From: Deltaproteobacteria bacterium
GTDB lineage: Bacteria > Desulfobacterota > Binatia > Binatales > Binataceae
Direction: 5' to 3'
DNA length: 64,000 bases
Assembly (NCBI GenBank): GCA_003135135.1
Contig: PLDK01000017.1
Location: 77,715-141,714 of the forward strand
This document shows, one piece after another, positions 9,839 through 18,647 of the stretch. Under the pieces are notes generated by a model. It did no database searches, was not told the DNA's origin, and was given only the letters and a program-made list of their open reading frames with translations. Both the position numbers and the translations under genes were made by a program. Within the stretch, counting starts at the first letter, position 1. Every line of letters starts with the position of its first letter.

Positions 9839-10612
9839 TTACTCTCCGAGTCGAAACAGCGCGCGCGCGTTGGCCGTCGTCGATTCGGCTATTTCATCGA
9901 ACGTAGCACAGCGCAGATGCGCAATCGCGGCGACCACATCCTTGATCATCGCCGGTTCGGTCAATCGCCCCGCGAACTGGCCGCCGTACGGCCACGGCCC
10001 GTCGGTCTCGACGAGCATCCGGTTCGCAGGCAGCATCCGGGCGAGATCCCGATCGCGCTCCCGGTAGGCGACCTCGGGAGTCAGCGAAATAAAATATCCG
10101 GCGTTGATGATCGCGCGCGTGGTCTGCTCGTCGGACTTATGCCAATGAAAGACCGCGCGCGTCACTTTAGCCTCGACAATTATCGCGAGCGCGTCGGCGG
10201 CGCATCGGTGCGGCGCATGCAGTATCAGCGGCAGATCCATCGCGGCGGCGAGCTTCGCAAAGCGTGCGAGCGTCAGCTTCGCCGCGTCCCGCGCGCCTGC
10301 ATCTCCCGCGCCCGTGCCGTACCATGGCAGTCCGACTTCGCCGACGGCGCAAATCGAGTCGCGCTCATGCGCGATCGATTCGAGCGCCTCGAGCGCGTCA
10401 TGTTCGCCATGTTCAAAATCCTCCGGATGAAATCCCACGGCCGGATAAACGACGCCCGGATACCGCCGCCCGAGTTCGATTGCCCTGCGATTCGACGCGG
10501 GCCCAACCCCCGGCACCACCATCGCCATTACTCCCGCCTCCAGCGCCCGCTTGATTGCGCCCGAAGGGTCGGGATACTGGTCAGCGTCGAGATGAACGTG
10601 ACTGTCGATCAT
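9839..10612 (-). CDS. TatD-family metal-dependent hydrolase
   Basis: A 257-aa TIM-barrel hydrolase of the TatD DNase family, whose members act as metal-dependent nucleases. Metal ligands expected for the family are visible: HVH in the first strand (MIDSHVHLD), Glu in CAVGEVGL, His in LILHAPH, His in FHWH and Asp in VETDGPWPYGG. The usual HxR after strand 6 reads HAP here, a modest departure. It is divergent from the ECF transporter operon with a 53-bp gap and follows FmdB on the same strand with about 50 bases between. Confidence 0.9.
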   Translation of the reverse strand: MIDSHVHLDADQYPDPSGAIKRALEAGVMAMVVPGVGPASNRRAIELGRRYPGVVYPAVGFHPEDFEHGEHDALEALESIAHERDSICAVGEVGLPWYGTGAGDAGARDAAKLTLARFAKLAAAMDLPLILHAPHRCAADALAIIVEAKVTRAVFHWHKSDEQTTRAIINAGYFISLTPEVAYRERDRDLARMLPANRMLVETDGPWPYGGQFAGRLTEPAMIKDVVAAIAHLRCATFDEIAESTTANARALFRLGE

Positions 10613-10665
10613 TTCATTCGTATAGCAGGCATGCGCCGCGTGCGCATCGTCTCGCGCGTGCCGCG

Positions 10666-11451
10666 ATGAGCGATCTTCGCCTGATGTGGCGCAACACGCG
10701 GATGGTCGTGCTATGCGCGATCTCGGCGGCGCTCTACGCGGCAGTGCTGGTGCCGTTCAAGGTCGTTCCGTTGATTCCCGGCGTCACCGAGCTTCGCCCC
10801 GCCAACGCGATTCCAGTTGTCTGCTCGTTCCTGTTCGGTCCCGCGGCCGCCTGGGGCTCCGCGATCGGAAATATGATTGGCGATTTTTTCGGCGGCGTCT
10901 CGCCGGGCGACATTTTCGGATTCTTCGCGAACCTGGCCTACGGGTGGATTCCGTACAAAGTCTGGGAATTGATCGGCCGCGGCCAAAGTCCTATCAGCCG
11001 CTCGCCGCTGGGAATTCTCAAGTATGTCATCGCATGCCTTGCCGCGAGCGTGCTGTGCGCCGACCTGGTCGGATGGGCTGACAATGTGCTCGTCATCAGG
11101 CCGTTCGCGATGCTTGGCAACGTGATCATCTTCAACAATATGGTATCTGCGCTCGTGCTCTCGCCGTTCATCCTCGCGGCCGTCTATCCGCGGGTGAAAA
11201 AAGGCCGGATGCTTTACACGGACGTGATGCCTGAAGTGAAACTGAAGCCGGTGGGAATTCGAGCCTTTGGTTTCGCGCTGCTGATAGCGGGCGAGGGCGG
11301 CGCCTGGATATTTGGAAATTTGCTTTCGACCGGGTATTGGGCGCCGAAGTTTATCCCCGCGTGGATGAATGTCGCGCCGTACGATAAGCCGGTCGCAATA
11401 ATCGTCGGCCCGTTCATCCTGTTGGCGTTCGCGGGCCTGTTCATGATGTGA
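10666..11451 (+). CDS. ECF transporter S component, substrate unknown
   Basis: A 261-aa integral membrane protein, first gene of an ECF-type ABC transporter operon. The N-terminus has the S-component pattern: after a first helix (VVLCAISAALYAAVLVPF) comes an Arg-containing loop (GVTELRPANAIPVV), a helix over FGPAAAWGSAIGNMIGDFFGG, then further helices. I took the ATG at 10666; the ORF-track start adds 37 Arg-rich residues overlapping the TatD promoter. Its stop overlaps the ATPase start as ATGA. The sequence does not let me name the vitamin or other ligand, although the layout is similar to vitamin- and queuosine-precursor-type S components. Confidence 0.8.
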   Translation: MSDLRLMWRNTRMVVLCAISAALYAAVLVPFKVVPLIPGVTELRPANAIPVVCSFLFGPAAAWGSAIGNMIGDFFGGVSPGDIFGFFANLAYGWIPYKVWELIGRGQSPISRSPLGILKYVIACLAASVLCADLVGWADNVLVIRPFAMLGNVIIFNNMVSALVLSPFILAAVYPRVKKGRMLYTDVMPEVKLKPVGIRAFGFALLIAGEGGAWIFGNLLSTGYWAPKFIPAWMNVAPYDKPVAIIVGPFILLAFAGLFMM

Positions 11452-13193
11452 AAACCGCCGCGCACATTGTTTCAGCAACTCCCGGTCCGCACGCAGTTTG
11501 GGTCCAGGGAGTCACCTTTACCTACCACGGCGCCGACCGTCCCGCCCTTCGAGCGGTAAGCTTCGTGCAGTCCGCCGGTGAGATGATCGGCGTGATGGGC
11601 GCGTCGGGCGCGGGCAAGTCCACGCTCGCCAAATGCCTCAATCGCATCATCCCGGAGTTCGAGGACGGCGATTTTCGCGGCACGATCGAAATCGCAGGCG
11701 AGCCGCTCGAGCATCTTCGCGTCTGCGACGTCGCGCCGAAGGTGGGCATGGTCTTCCAGGATTTTGAGTCGCAATTGTTTTCGACCAACGTCGCGCACGA
11801 AGTGGCGTTCGCGATGGAACAGGTCGGCATGGATCGCGCCGAGATGGATAGGCGAATCATTCCCGCGCTCGAGGCGGTTGGGCTGCGCGGCTTCGAGCAT
11901 CGCGATCCAATGTCGCTGTCGGGCGGCGAGAAGCAGCGCCTGGCGATCGCGTCGGTGCTGGCGCTGCGGCCGGCTGTCATCGTGCTCGACGAGCCGACCA
12001 CCGATCTCGATCCCGAGGGCAGGGCGGAAGTCTTCGAGTTGATAGCCAAGCTGCGCACGCAAGGCTTGAGCCTGATCGTTATCGAGCACGAGTCCGAGGA
12101 ACTGCGCGCTGCCGATCGGATCATGGTATTGCGCGAGGGGGAAATCGCCGTGGACGGTCCGCCTGCCGAGGTGTTCGCGCGCACCGACCTGCTCATGGGA
12201 TGCGGCGTACGCCCGCCCGGACTGGGCCACGCACTCAAACTGCTCGGGATCGACGCACAACCGGAGAACGTCGAGCAGGCTTGCGACGCGATCGTGCGCG
12301 CCTACCCGCGCCTCGCCGCAACTTTGGTTGACAACATCGCCGATCCCCGCGCATCCGAACCCCCGGCGACTGCCGAAAACGCCTCGACCGGCTCCGCATT
12401 TATGGCGATCGAGGATGTGAGCTTCAGCTACGCGGGCGGGCCGCGCGTGCTCGATTCGATCGATCTGAGAGTCGAAGGCGGCGACTTCATCGCGATAGTC
12501 GGGCAGAACGGCTCCGGCAAAACCACTTTGGCCAAGCAAATCGTCGGTCTGCTCCAGCCGGCCACGGGCCGCGTGATAATCGAAGGCAAGAACCGCGCGC
12601 AGATGCGGCCGGCCGAGACGGCGCGCGAAGTCGCGTACGTTTTCCAGAATCCGGACCATCAGATTTTCGCCGCCACGGTCCAGGAGGAAGTCGCATTCGG
12701 CCCGCGCAACTTCGGCCTGGCGGACGGCGAGATTCGGCGTCGATGCGACGAAGCGCTCGAGGCGGTCGGCCTTCTAAGCGAGCGCCAGAGCGACCCGTTC
12801 CTGCTCAGCAAGGGCGAGCGCCAGCGCCTGGCGGTTGCGAGCGTGCTCGTGCTCAGGCCGCGGATGCTGATTCTCGACGAACCGACCACCGGCCTGGACC
12901 ATCGCGAGCAACTTCGGATGATGGCGCTGGTGCGCGACCTCAACCGCGCCGGAATCGCGATCGTGATCATCACCCATACGCCGTGGCTGGTCGCGGAGTA
13001 CGCGCGGCGCGTCGTGCTGCTGCGCAAAGGCGCCAAGATTTTCGACGGCGGCGTGCGCGAGTTCTTCATGCAGGACGAACTGCTGCGGTCGTCGTCATTC
13101 CGGGCGCCGGAGATCACCGAGTTGAGCCGCCGCTTCGGGACGCTGGCGCTGACGACCGACGAATTCGTCGCGTGGGTCAAGGGGCGCGCCTGA
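11448..13193 (+). CDS. ECF transporter fused ATPase (EcfA-EcfA')
   Basis: A 581-aa protein with two complete ABC ATPase domains, equal to EcfA1 and EcfA2 fused. The first has Walker A GASGAGKST, signature LSGGEKQRLAIASVLAL and Walker B VIVLDEPTTDLDPEG. The second has GQNGSGKTT, LSKGERQRLAVASVLVL and MLILDEPTTGLDHRE. Q-loops are FQDFESQLF and FQNPDHQIF, characteristic of the ECF group. Note LSKGE in place of LSGGQ in the second domain. It powers uptake through the S and T components encoded on either side and overlaps both (ATGA upstream, TGATG downstream). Confidence 0.95.
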   Translation: MKTAAHIVSATPGPHAVWVQGVTFTYHGADRPALRAVSFVQSAGEMIGVMGASGAGKSTLAKCLNRIIPEFEDGDFRGTIEIAGEPLEHLRVCDVAPKVGMVFQDFESQLFSTNVAHEVAFAMEQVGMDRAEMDRRIIPALEAVGLRGFEHRDPMSLSGGEKQRLAIASVLALRPAVIVLDEPTTDLDPEGRAEVFELIAKLRTQGLSLIVIEHESEELRAADRIMVLREGEIAVDGPPAEVFARTDLLMGCGVRPPGLGHALKLLGIDAQPENVEQACDAIVRAYPRLAATLVDNIADPRASEPPATAENASTGSAFMAIEDVSFSYAGGPRVLDSIDLRVEGGDFIAIVGQNGSGKTTLAKQIVGLLQPATGRVIIEGKNRAQMRPAETAREVAYVFQNPDHQIFAATVQEEVAFGPRNFGLADGEIRRRCDEALEAVGLLSERQSDPFLLSKGERQRLAVASVLVLRPRMLILDEPTTGLDHREQLRMMALVRDLNRAGIAIVIITHTPWLVAEYARRVVLLRKGAKIFDGGVREFFMQDELLRSSSFRAPEITELSRRFGTLALTTDEFVAWVKGRA

Positions 13194-13981
13194 TGCCGAT
13201 TTATCTGTACATCGATCGCGGCACGTTCGTTCATCGGCTGCATCCGACGGTCAAGGTGTTCGCGCTCTTCGTCATGTTCTGGTCGGTGTATTGGGTGGAC
13301 AATCCAATCGCGCTCGCGCCGGTCGGATTGGTCATGCTGTGGATCGCGCAGCTCACCGATTCGTGGCCGAACTTCTACCGGCTGCGATGGTTGTTCGCGA
13401 TTCTGGTTTTCACCACGACGATTGCGTGGATGGTTTTCTACCGGCGCGGCGCGGTGCTGGTGAACGTGCCGATTTTTCACGTCAGCAGGTTGTCGCTGGT
13501 ATTTGGCGTCGGGCGCGGGATCAAGCTGGCGGAGCTGCTGGCGGCGTCGGTGCTGTTTCTTTCGACCACCAAGATCGAGGAGTTCACCTACGGACTGCAA
13601 CGGATACGGGTGCCGTATCGGGTCGGCTTCGCGATCTCACTTTCATTCCGGCTGGTTCCGTTGTTTATCGACTCGGCCGTCACGATCGTCGATGCGCAGC
13701 GGTTGCGCGGCTACGATTTCAACGAGGGCGGACCGATCGAGCGCGTGCGGCGCTACGTGCCGGTGGTGATTCCGGTTTTCATGGGCGCGCTGCGCAAGGC
13801 CAACAACATGGCGATGGCTCTGGAAGCGCGCGGCTTCGGATTCAGCCACGAGCCGACGACCTTTATCGATTACCCGGTTACGCCTGCGGATATCACGGCG
13901 TTCGCGTTTCTGATCGGACTCGGTGCGCTATACTTCATGCTCTACTGGACGGGGCTGGGCGGAATCGGTCCGCTGAAGTAG
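13193..13981 (+). CDS. ecfT: ECF transporter transmembrane component EcfT
   Basis: A 262-aa membrane protein that couples the two ATPases to the S component. It starts at MPIYLYIDRGTFVHRLHPTVKVF, directly overlapping the ATPase stop (TGATG), and has about five to six hydrophobic segments. The coupling-helix region is visible in LRKANNMAMALEARGFGF, matching the A-R-G motif of EcfT proteins. The ORF-track frame extends much further upstream but that part is a shadow of the ATPase gene. It completes a canonical S-A-T module in operon order. Confidence 0.92.
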   Translation: MPIYLYIDRGTFVHRLHPTVKVFALFVMFWSVYWVDNPIALAPVGLVMLWIAQLTDSWPNFYRLRWLFAILVFTTTIAWMVFYRRGAVLVNVPIFHVSRLSLVFGVGRGIKLAELLAASVLFLSTTKIEEFTYGLQRIRVPYRVGFAISLSFRLVPLFIDSAVTIVDAQRLRGYDFNEGGPIERVRRYVPVVIPVFMGALRKANNMAMALEARGFGFSHEPTTFIDYPVTPADITAFAFLIGLGALYFMLYWTGLGGIGPLK

Positions 13982-14043
13982 CGTACAACCTGGCCGTTGC
14001 GTACTATCGGCCAATAATCAGGGCCACATCACGGGGCGTACCA

Positions 14044-15093
14044 ATGAGCATCAAGTCGGAATATCTCAAACGGCCGATCGAACACGTCGATATCACGCGC
14101 GAAAGCGTCGTGCCGATCGTCGAGGCGATGGGGCAAATGGCATACAGCGCCCGCGACCTGCATCGCGCGGCGACGATTTACGATCGGATGCTGCGCGATC
14201 ACGACTGCGGAATAATCCTTTGCCTGGCGGGTTCGCTCATCAGCGCCGGGCTGAAGCGGGTCTTCACCGATATGATTCGCAATCACATGGTCGATGCGAT
14301 CGTGAGCACCGGCGCAAACATCGTCGATCAGGACTTCTTCGAAGCACTCGGCTTCAAGCACTGGATGGCCGAGGAGCGATTCAAGTACGGGCTCGACGAT
14401 GACAAGCTGCGCGGACTGCATATCGATCGCATCTACGACACGCTTATCGACGAAGACGAACTGCGCGTGTGCGACGAGACGGTTCAGGAAATCGCCGACC
14501 GTCTCGACCCGCGGCCGTATTCGTCGCGCGAATTCGTCGGCGAGATGGGCAAGTACCTGGCCGAGGCGGGTGCGAAGACCGGCGCCAGTATCGTGCTCGA
14601 GGCGTATCGCGAGGAGGTGCCAGTTTTCTGCCCGGCCTTTAGCGACTGCTCGGCCGGATTCGGACTGGTGGCGCATCAGGCGGCGCGGCACGGAAAACCC
14701 AAGGTCTCGCTCGACAGCGCCAAGGATTTTTACGAGTTGACGCGGCTCAAGGTGAAGAACGAAAACACCGGGCTGTTCATGATCGGCGGCGGTGTGCCGA
14801 AGAATTTCGCGCAGGATATCGTGGTCGCTGCCGAAGTGCTGGGGCATGACGTGCCGATGCATAAGTACGCGATTCAGATCACCGTGGCCGACGTGCGCGA
14901 CGGCGCGCTCTCGGGCAGCACGCTCAAAGAGGCGAGCAGCTGGGGCAAGGTCGATACGACCTATGAGCAGATGGTGTATTGCGAGGCGACGATCGCCGTG
15001 CCGCTGATCGTGGGCTACGCGTATCACAAGCGGGGATGGGAAGGACGCACCTCGCGCAAGTGGAGCTCAGCGCTGGATAAGGATCAGGTATAG
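14044..15093 (+). CDS. Deoxyhypusine-synthase-family protein (bacterial, SpeY-like)
   Basis: A 349-aa NAD-dependent member of the deoxyhypusine synthase family. In archaea and eukaryotes the family transfers an aminobutyl group from spermidine to eIF5A; bacterial relatives have been linked to homospermidine-type polyamine synthesis. The catalytic Lys is present in SSWGKV (about residue 302), and MIGGGVPKNF matches the conserved Gly-rich loop, but the His that follows Lys in the protein-modifying enzymes is Asn here. ACP-like, membrane or signal segments are absent. It starts at MSIKSEYLKRPI, 62 bases after ecfT, and is followed by the PLP-dependent lyase, so a linked polyamine or amine pathway is plausible but unproven. 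Confidence 0.85.
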   Translation: MSIKSEYLKRPIEHVDITRESVVPIVEAMGQMAYSARDLHRAATIYDRMLRDHDCGIILCLAGSLISAGLKRVFTDMIRNHMVDAIVSTGANIVDQDFFEALGFKHWMAEERFKYGLDDDKLRGLHIDRIYDTLIDEDELRVCDETVQEIADRLDPRPYSSREFVGEMGKYLAEAGAKTGASIVLEAYREEVPVFCPAFSDCSAGFGLVAHQAARHGKPKVSLDSAKDFYELTRLKVKNENTGLFMIGGGVPKNFAQDIVVAAEVLGHDVPMHKYAIQITVADVRDGALSGSTLKEASSWGKVDTTYEQMVYCEATIAVPLIVGYAYHKRGWEGRTSRKWSSALDKDQV

Positions 15094-15121
15094 CAGGGGA
15101 AGGGTAGATCACTTTATTGAA

Positions 15122-15182
15122 TGTGAAACCCGCCTGGGTTTCACACTTCCTTGGGCAGGGGTGAGCCCTGCACCCGGTGTTA
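15122..15182. repeat. Dispersed intergenic palindromic repeat, family 1, copy A
   Basis: A perfect 10-bp inverted repeat TGTGAAACCC/GGGTTTCACA is followed by a second hairpin GCAGGG/CCCTGC and the tail CACCCGGTGTTAAG. The same ordered elements recur at 22458-22540 in another gap, and a third, partial copy (the last element) is at 16751-16786. Here it may also serve as terminator after the deoxyhypusine-synthase-like gene. Confidence 0.75.
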
Positions 15183-15277
15183 AGGCCGCGCTCCGTTGTC
15201 GCGCGCGCCGCATAATAAGTTATATTCCGCCCCGACACCGGCTTATCCGGGCGCCGCAATTCCCAAGGAGTCGTCTT

Positions 15278-16705
15278 ATGCCCAAAGCAGCGAAGAAGCA
15301 GCAAGAGCCCTCCGGACCTTTCGGAGATATGTTCCCCTACCGCGAAACCTTCGAAACCTACCGCGAGCTGCCCAAGAAGAGCCGGCAGCCCGAGGAGGTC
15401 ATGCGTGAGTTGCGCAGCATCGCGCGCAAGGAAAACGTGCGCTGGCAGACCGGCCAGATCTCGGGCACCTACTTCCACGGCGGGATGGAGCACTTTGCCT
15501 ACCTCAACCGCGTGTTTGCGCTTTTCTCGCACGTCAACCTGCTGCATCGCGACATGTGCCCGAGCGGCACCAAATTCGAAGGCGAGATAATCGCGATGAC
15601 CGCGCGGATGCTGGGCGCGGAGCTGGCGCGCGAGCAGGATCCGCAGGCCGACATATGCGGAGCGATCACTTCGGGCGGCACCGAGAGCATCATCCTGCCG
15701 ATGCTGGCGTATCGGGAGAAAGCCAAAGCCGAGCGCGGAATTACGGCGCCCGAGATGGTGGCGCCGGAGACGATTCATCCGGCATTTTCCAAGGGCGCGC
15801 ACTTTTTCGGCATCAAGCTGATTCGCGTGCCGGTCGGAGCCGATTACCTGGCCGACGTGGACGCGATGCGGCGCGCGATCGGTCCCAACACCATCGCGAT
15901 CGCGGGTTCGGCGGCGAATTTCCCGCACGGGCTGATCGATCCGATCGAGAAGTTGTCCGCGCTTGCGCTCGAAGCCGGCGTCGGTCTGCATGTCGATAGC
16001 TGCTTCGGCGGTTTTATCCTGCCGTGGATCGCAAAGCTCGGATACGACGTTCCGGCGTTCGACTTCCGCCTGCCGGGCGTCACCTCGATGTCCTGCGATA
16101 CGCACAAATGGGGCTACGGGCTGAAGGGCGCGTCGGTGGTGCTCTATCGCAATCGCGCGTTGCGGCGGCACATGTACTTTGCCGTGACCGACTGGCCGGG
16201 TGGGTTGTATGCGTCGCCCACGGTGGCGGGCACCCGCTCGGCGGGAATCAGCGCATCGACATGGGCGGCGATGGTCACGTTCGGCGAGGAGGGCTACCTG
16301 AAGGCGACCCGCCACATCATGAAGGCGGCGGACACGATCAAGGCGGGGATCGCAAAAATTCCCGAGCTCAAGATTATCGGCAAGCCGACCTACTGCATCG
16401 GGATTACGTCGGACAAGGTGGACATCTACCACGTCAACGATTTTCTCGTGGAGCATGGATGGCGGCTTAACGGGCTGCAGCGGCCCGCGGGCTTTCATAT
16501 GTGCGTCACCTTGCTCCAGACACTTCCCGGAGTGGCGACGCGTTTCGTCAGAGACATCGCGGCCGGCGTCGAGTATGCGAAGAAAATCCCGGCGACGCCC
16601 GCGCGCAGCGGTGCGATGTACGGCGGCGGCGCGTCCTCGCTCGATCCATCGATGGTGAATGAACTGATACTGGCGTATCTCGACGCGAGCACCGACCTCC
16701 CGTAA
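15278..16705 (+). CDS. PLP-dependent decarboxylase / sphingosine-1-phosphate-lyase-like
   Basis: A 475-aa fold-type I PLP enzyme of the group II decarboxylase/S1P-lyase family. The PLP phosphate loop is TSGGTESI, the Schiff-base Asp is in GLHVDSCFGGF and the PLP Lys is in SCDTHKWGYGLKGASVV, closest in form to S1P lyases (DTHKYGYxxKG) rather than glutamate decarboxylases. No membrane anchor is visible, unlike eukaryotic S1P lyases. The ATG at 15278 has AAGGAG about eight bases upstream; the ORF-track extension of 39 residues is not coding-like. It lies downstream of the deoxyhypusine-synthase-like gene. Substrate (amino acid versus phosphorylated long-chain base) cannot be decided here. Confidence 0.85.
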   Translation: MPKAAKKQQEPSGPFGDMFPYRETFETYRELPKKSRQPEEVMRELRSIARKENVRWQTGQISGTYFHGGMEHFAYLNRVFALFSHVNLLHRDMCPSGTKFEGEIIAMTARMLGAELAREQDPQADICGAITSGGTESIILPMLAYREKAKAERGITAPEMVAPETIHPAFSKGAHFFGIKLIRVPVGADYLADVDAMRRAIGPNTIAIAGSAANFPHGLIDPIEKLSALALEAGVGLHVDSCFGGFILPWIAKLGYDVPAFDFRLPGVTSMSCDTHKWGYGLKGASVVLYRNRALRRHMYFAVTDWPGGLYASPTVAGTRSAGISASTWAAMVTFGEEGYLKATRHIMKAADTIKAGIAKIPELKIIGKPTYCIGITSDKVDIYHVNDFLVEHGWRLNGLQRPAGFHMCVTLLQTLPGVATRFVRDIAAGVEYAKKIPATPARSGAMYGGGASSLDPSMVNELILAYLDASTDLP

Positions 16706-16750
16706 CCGGGCCGGCTCCGGAGGACGACGGCCTACGGCGGCGATGGACGT

Positions 16751-16786
16751 TAAGAAAAGATGCGGGCTTCGCCCGGTTAGAAGGGG
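16751..16786. repeat. Dispersed repeat family 1, partial copy B
   Basis: TAAGAAAAGATGCGGGCTTC followed by GCCCGGTTAGAAGGGG closely matches the 3' part of the repeat at 22458-22540 (TAAGAGAAGATGCGGGCTTC...). It contains the small hairpin CGGGC-TTC-GCCCG. A further GGCTTCGCCCGGG lies about 50 bases downstream. Confidence 0.65.
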
Positions 16787-16959
16787 TCAGAGATAAGATT
16801 CGAGTCCGCTCGGCTTCGCCCGGGATGATTGGAGGGCGAGTGTCAATCGGGCTTAGGCGGCGGTGGTCTAAAGGGCGATCACGTAATCAGAGCGGCAGGC
16901 CCCGACGCGAGGTTAATTCGCATCGAACAGGTCTGCCGCTCCGCAGGCGAAATACCTTG

Positions 16960-17280
16960 CTAGTAGTTGCTGGTACTACTATTCGAGGTGTGCTCGCTCG
17001 AGCTGTTACCGGGCGAGCCCTGTTGCGAATTCGAAGAGGATGAGTGTTCGCTGGTTGTGGCCGGGGGCGCTACGACGACCGGGCCCGGCACCACGACTAC
17101 CGGGGGAGGTGCAACCATTACCGGGGCCGGCACCGCGACGACTGCCGGCGGCGACGAAGTCGTGGTCTGGCTCGTCGAGCTTTGGGTGTCACTGCTGCTT
17201 TGAGCGAAGCCGACGGCTACGCTTCCGAACAGCACCGCGATCCCAAAGGACAGAGCTGCAGTTTTCAATGAGCGTCTCAT
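16960..17280 (-). CDS. Small secreted Ser/Thr- and Pro/Val-rich protein
   Basis: A 106-aa protein with a signal peptide (LKTAALSFGIAVLFGSVAVGFA) followed by low-complexity sequence: a Ser/Thr stretch, a Pro/Val block (APPPVVVVPGPVVVAPP) and a Ser/Asn/His-rich tail. The leader closely resembles that of the secreted protein at 18729-19367 (LKTAALSLGIAVLFAGVALA), which supports it being real although several antisense ORFs overlap it. The Pro/Val block followed by Ser/Thr resembles the lipoprotein at 61613-61897. No known domain is recognised. Confidence 0.7.
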   Translation of the reverse strand: MRRSLKTAALSFGIAVLFGSVAVGFAQSSSDTQSSTSQTTTSSPPAVVAVPAPVMVAPPPVVVVPGPVVVAPPATTSEHSSSSNSQQGSPGNSSSEHTSNSSTSNY

Positions 17281-17496
17281 AATAATATCTCCATTAGTTC
17301 TCGTAATGCGAGGTTCACTGTGAGAGTAAGATGGTGTTCAGCTGCATAGCAATGACGTCTGCGGTGCTGACTGCAGTTTGAGTGCTCAGGAGAACTCGCT
17401 TGCCGGTTATTTCACGGGACGTTGGAGGAAGCAGACTATCTCGAAGAGATTGTGGCGGGGCCTAAACTCGGAGCCAGGGTGCTTCAGGAGGAAATG

Positions 17497-17886
17497 ATGA
17501 TGAGGACCGTAGTTATCGTCGCGCGTATTCTCTTGGGCCTGGTGTTCCTGGTCTTCGGTTTGAACGGGCTGTTGCATTTCATGCCGAATCCTCCGGAACC
17601 GCTGCCGGCGGTTGCGTTCTTCGGCGCGCTTGCGCAGACGGGTTACATGTTCGCGCTGATTTTCGGGCCCCAGGTGATAGGAGGAGCGCTGCTGGTGCTG
17701 GGCGTGGCAGTGCCGTTTGCGCTGGTGATTCTGGCTCCCGTGATCGTGAACATCGTCGCGTTCCACGTGTTTCTCTCGCCGGCACTATTGCCGATGGCGA
17801 TCGTGGTGGCTGCGATCGAGGCGATCCTGGCATGGCATTATCGCGCGGCGTTCGCGCCGCTGTTCGGCGCCGCCTCCCGTCCGTGA
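17497..17886 (+). CDS. DoxX-family membrane protein
   Basis: A ~129-aa protein with four hydrophobic helices. The first (VVIVARILLGLVFLVFGLNG) has the DoxX/DoxD-type pattern with the family's early Arg and Gly, and LAQTGYMFALIFGPQVIGGALLVLG fits the second and third helices. Members are inner-membrane proteins of diverse or unclear redox-related roles. Three consecutive ATGs (17494, 17497, 17500) follow AGGAGG at 17486-17491; the spacing favours the second or third. The ORF-track start is 24-26 codons too early. A strong hairpin lies just after the stop. Confidence 0.82.
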   Translation: MMRTVVIVARILLGLVFLVFGLNGLLHFMPNPPEPLPAVAFFGALAQTGYMFALIFGPQVIGGALLVLGVAVPFALVILAPVIVNIVAFHVFLSPALLPMAIVVAAIEAILAWHYRAAFAPLFGAASRP

Positions 17887-17920
17887 CCGAATTGTCGCGG
17901 GCGCGGGTTGCCAAAGCGAA

Positions 17921-17952
17921 GAGGGGAGCGCGTTGATGAACGCGCTCCCCTC
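17921..17952. terminator. Perfect 14-bp hairpin between convergent genes
   Basis: GAGGGGAGCGCGTT and AACGCGCTCCCCTC form a perfect 14-bp stem with a 4-base loop. It lies between the DoxX gene (plus) and the secreted protein gene (minus), so it can terminate from both sides. Neither flank has a long T tract, so rho-independent function is plausible rather than certain. A diverged copy lies at 18648-18731. Confidence 0.7.
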
Positions 17953-18004
17953 AGTTGAAAAAAGTCGGAATCCGGTGGGCCGGCGGTCCTGCCCCCTTTT
18001 TTTA

Positions 18005-18619
18005 CTAGTCCGTCCTCCAGCCACTCAGTTTCAGTGAGACCTCATTCGAAGTGTCGCTGTGCGTGCCCGTGAACGTCCCCCATCCCGAGAGCGCCTTACT
18101 GGGCGGGGGAGTACCTGAAATTCCCCAACCTCCCGACAGCGTCTCCTGGTCTTCGGTTCCGCTGGGATTCTTGCTCGAGAACCCGGTCAGCTTCTCGCAC
18201 GAAACTCCCCCAAAGTTGACGGTAGCCGTATCGCCGCTGCCGTCCGTTATCGCAAAAGCGCCAAGAAACAGGTCGCACTGCGGACTGGGTCCAGGCGAGA
18301 CCGGGGTAGCGGTGGCAGGATTGAATCCAACGTCTGCTGTGACGAAGAAATTCGTCACCGTTTTGAGGTCGCTTCCGGAGATCGTGGCGGGGGTAACCTC
18401 GTTGCAAGAGCAATTGCCGGAGCTTGAGCAACTATAATCATCGACCCAAGAGTCGCCAGTGCCAGTACATGGCAGCGTGGCACTCACTGAGGTTGACGTC
18501 CCTTTGACCGCAATTTTGATGGCCTTGGTCGCAGGTCCGGAATGGCCGGAACCATGCGCAAGTGCGACGCCCGCGCAAAGCAAGATGGCAGTGAAGGACA
18601 CCAGAAGAGATTTGTACAT
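18005..18619 (-). CDS. Secreted Cys-containing protein, paralogue 1
   Basis: A 204-aa exported protein of no recognised family. A signal peptide (LLVSFTAILLCAGVALA) precedes HGSGHSG and a beta-rich, Gly/Ser/Thr-rich mature part. Conserved blocks shared with its neighbour at 18729-19367 include TGDSWVDDYSC, GNCSC, VSPGPSPQC, GVSCEKLTGFSSKNPSG and LSGGWGISGTP, with cysteines aligned. The C-terminus (EVSLKLSGW) also matches. It is the second of a tandem pair, 109 bases downstream of its paralogue. Role unknown; the even spacing of Cys suggests disulfides. Confidence 0.8.
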   Translation of the reverse strand: MYKSLLVSFTAILLCAGVALAHGSGHSGPATKAIKIAVKGTSTSVSATLPCTGTGDSWVDDYSCSSSGNCSCNEVTPATISGSDLKTVTNFFVTADVGFNPATATPVSPGPSPQCDLFLGAFAITDGSGDTATVNFGGVSCEKLTGFSSKNPSGTEDQETLSGGWGISGTPPPSKALSGWGTFTGTHSDTSNEVSLKLSGWRTD

Positions 18620-18647
18620 GTTGTTTTCGCTTTTTTGTTTTCGCGGC

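Noticed and set aside
11472-12659. 395-aa ORF antisense to the ECF ATPase
   Set aside because: Composition typical of antisense frames; the sense frame has two full ABC domains.
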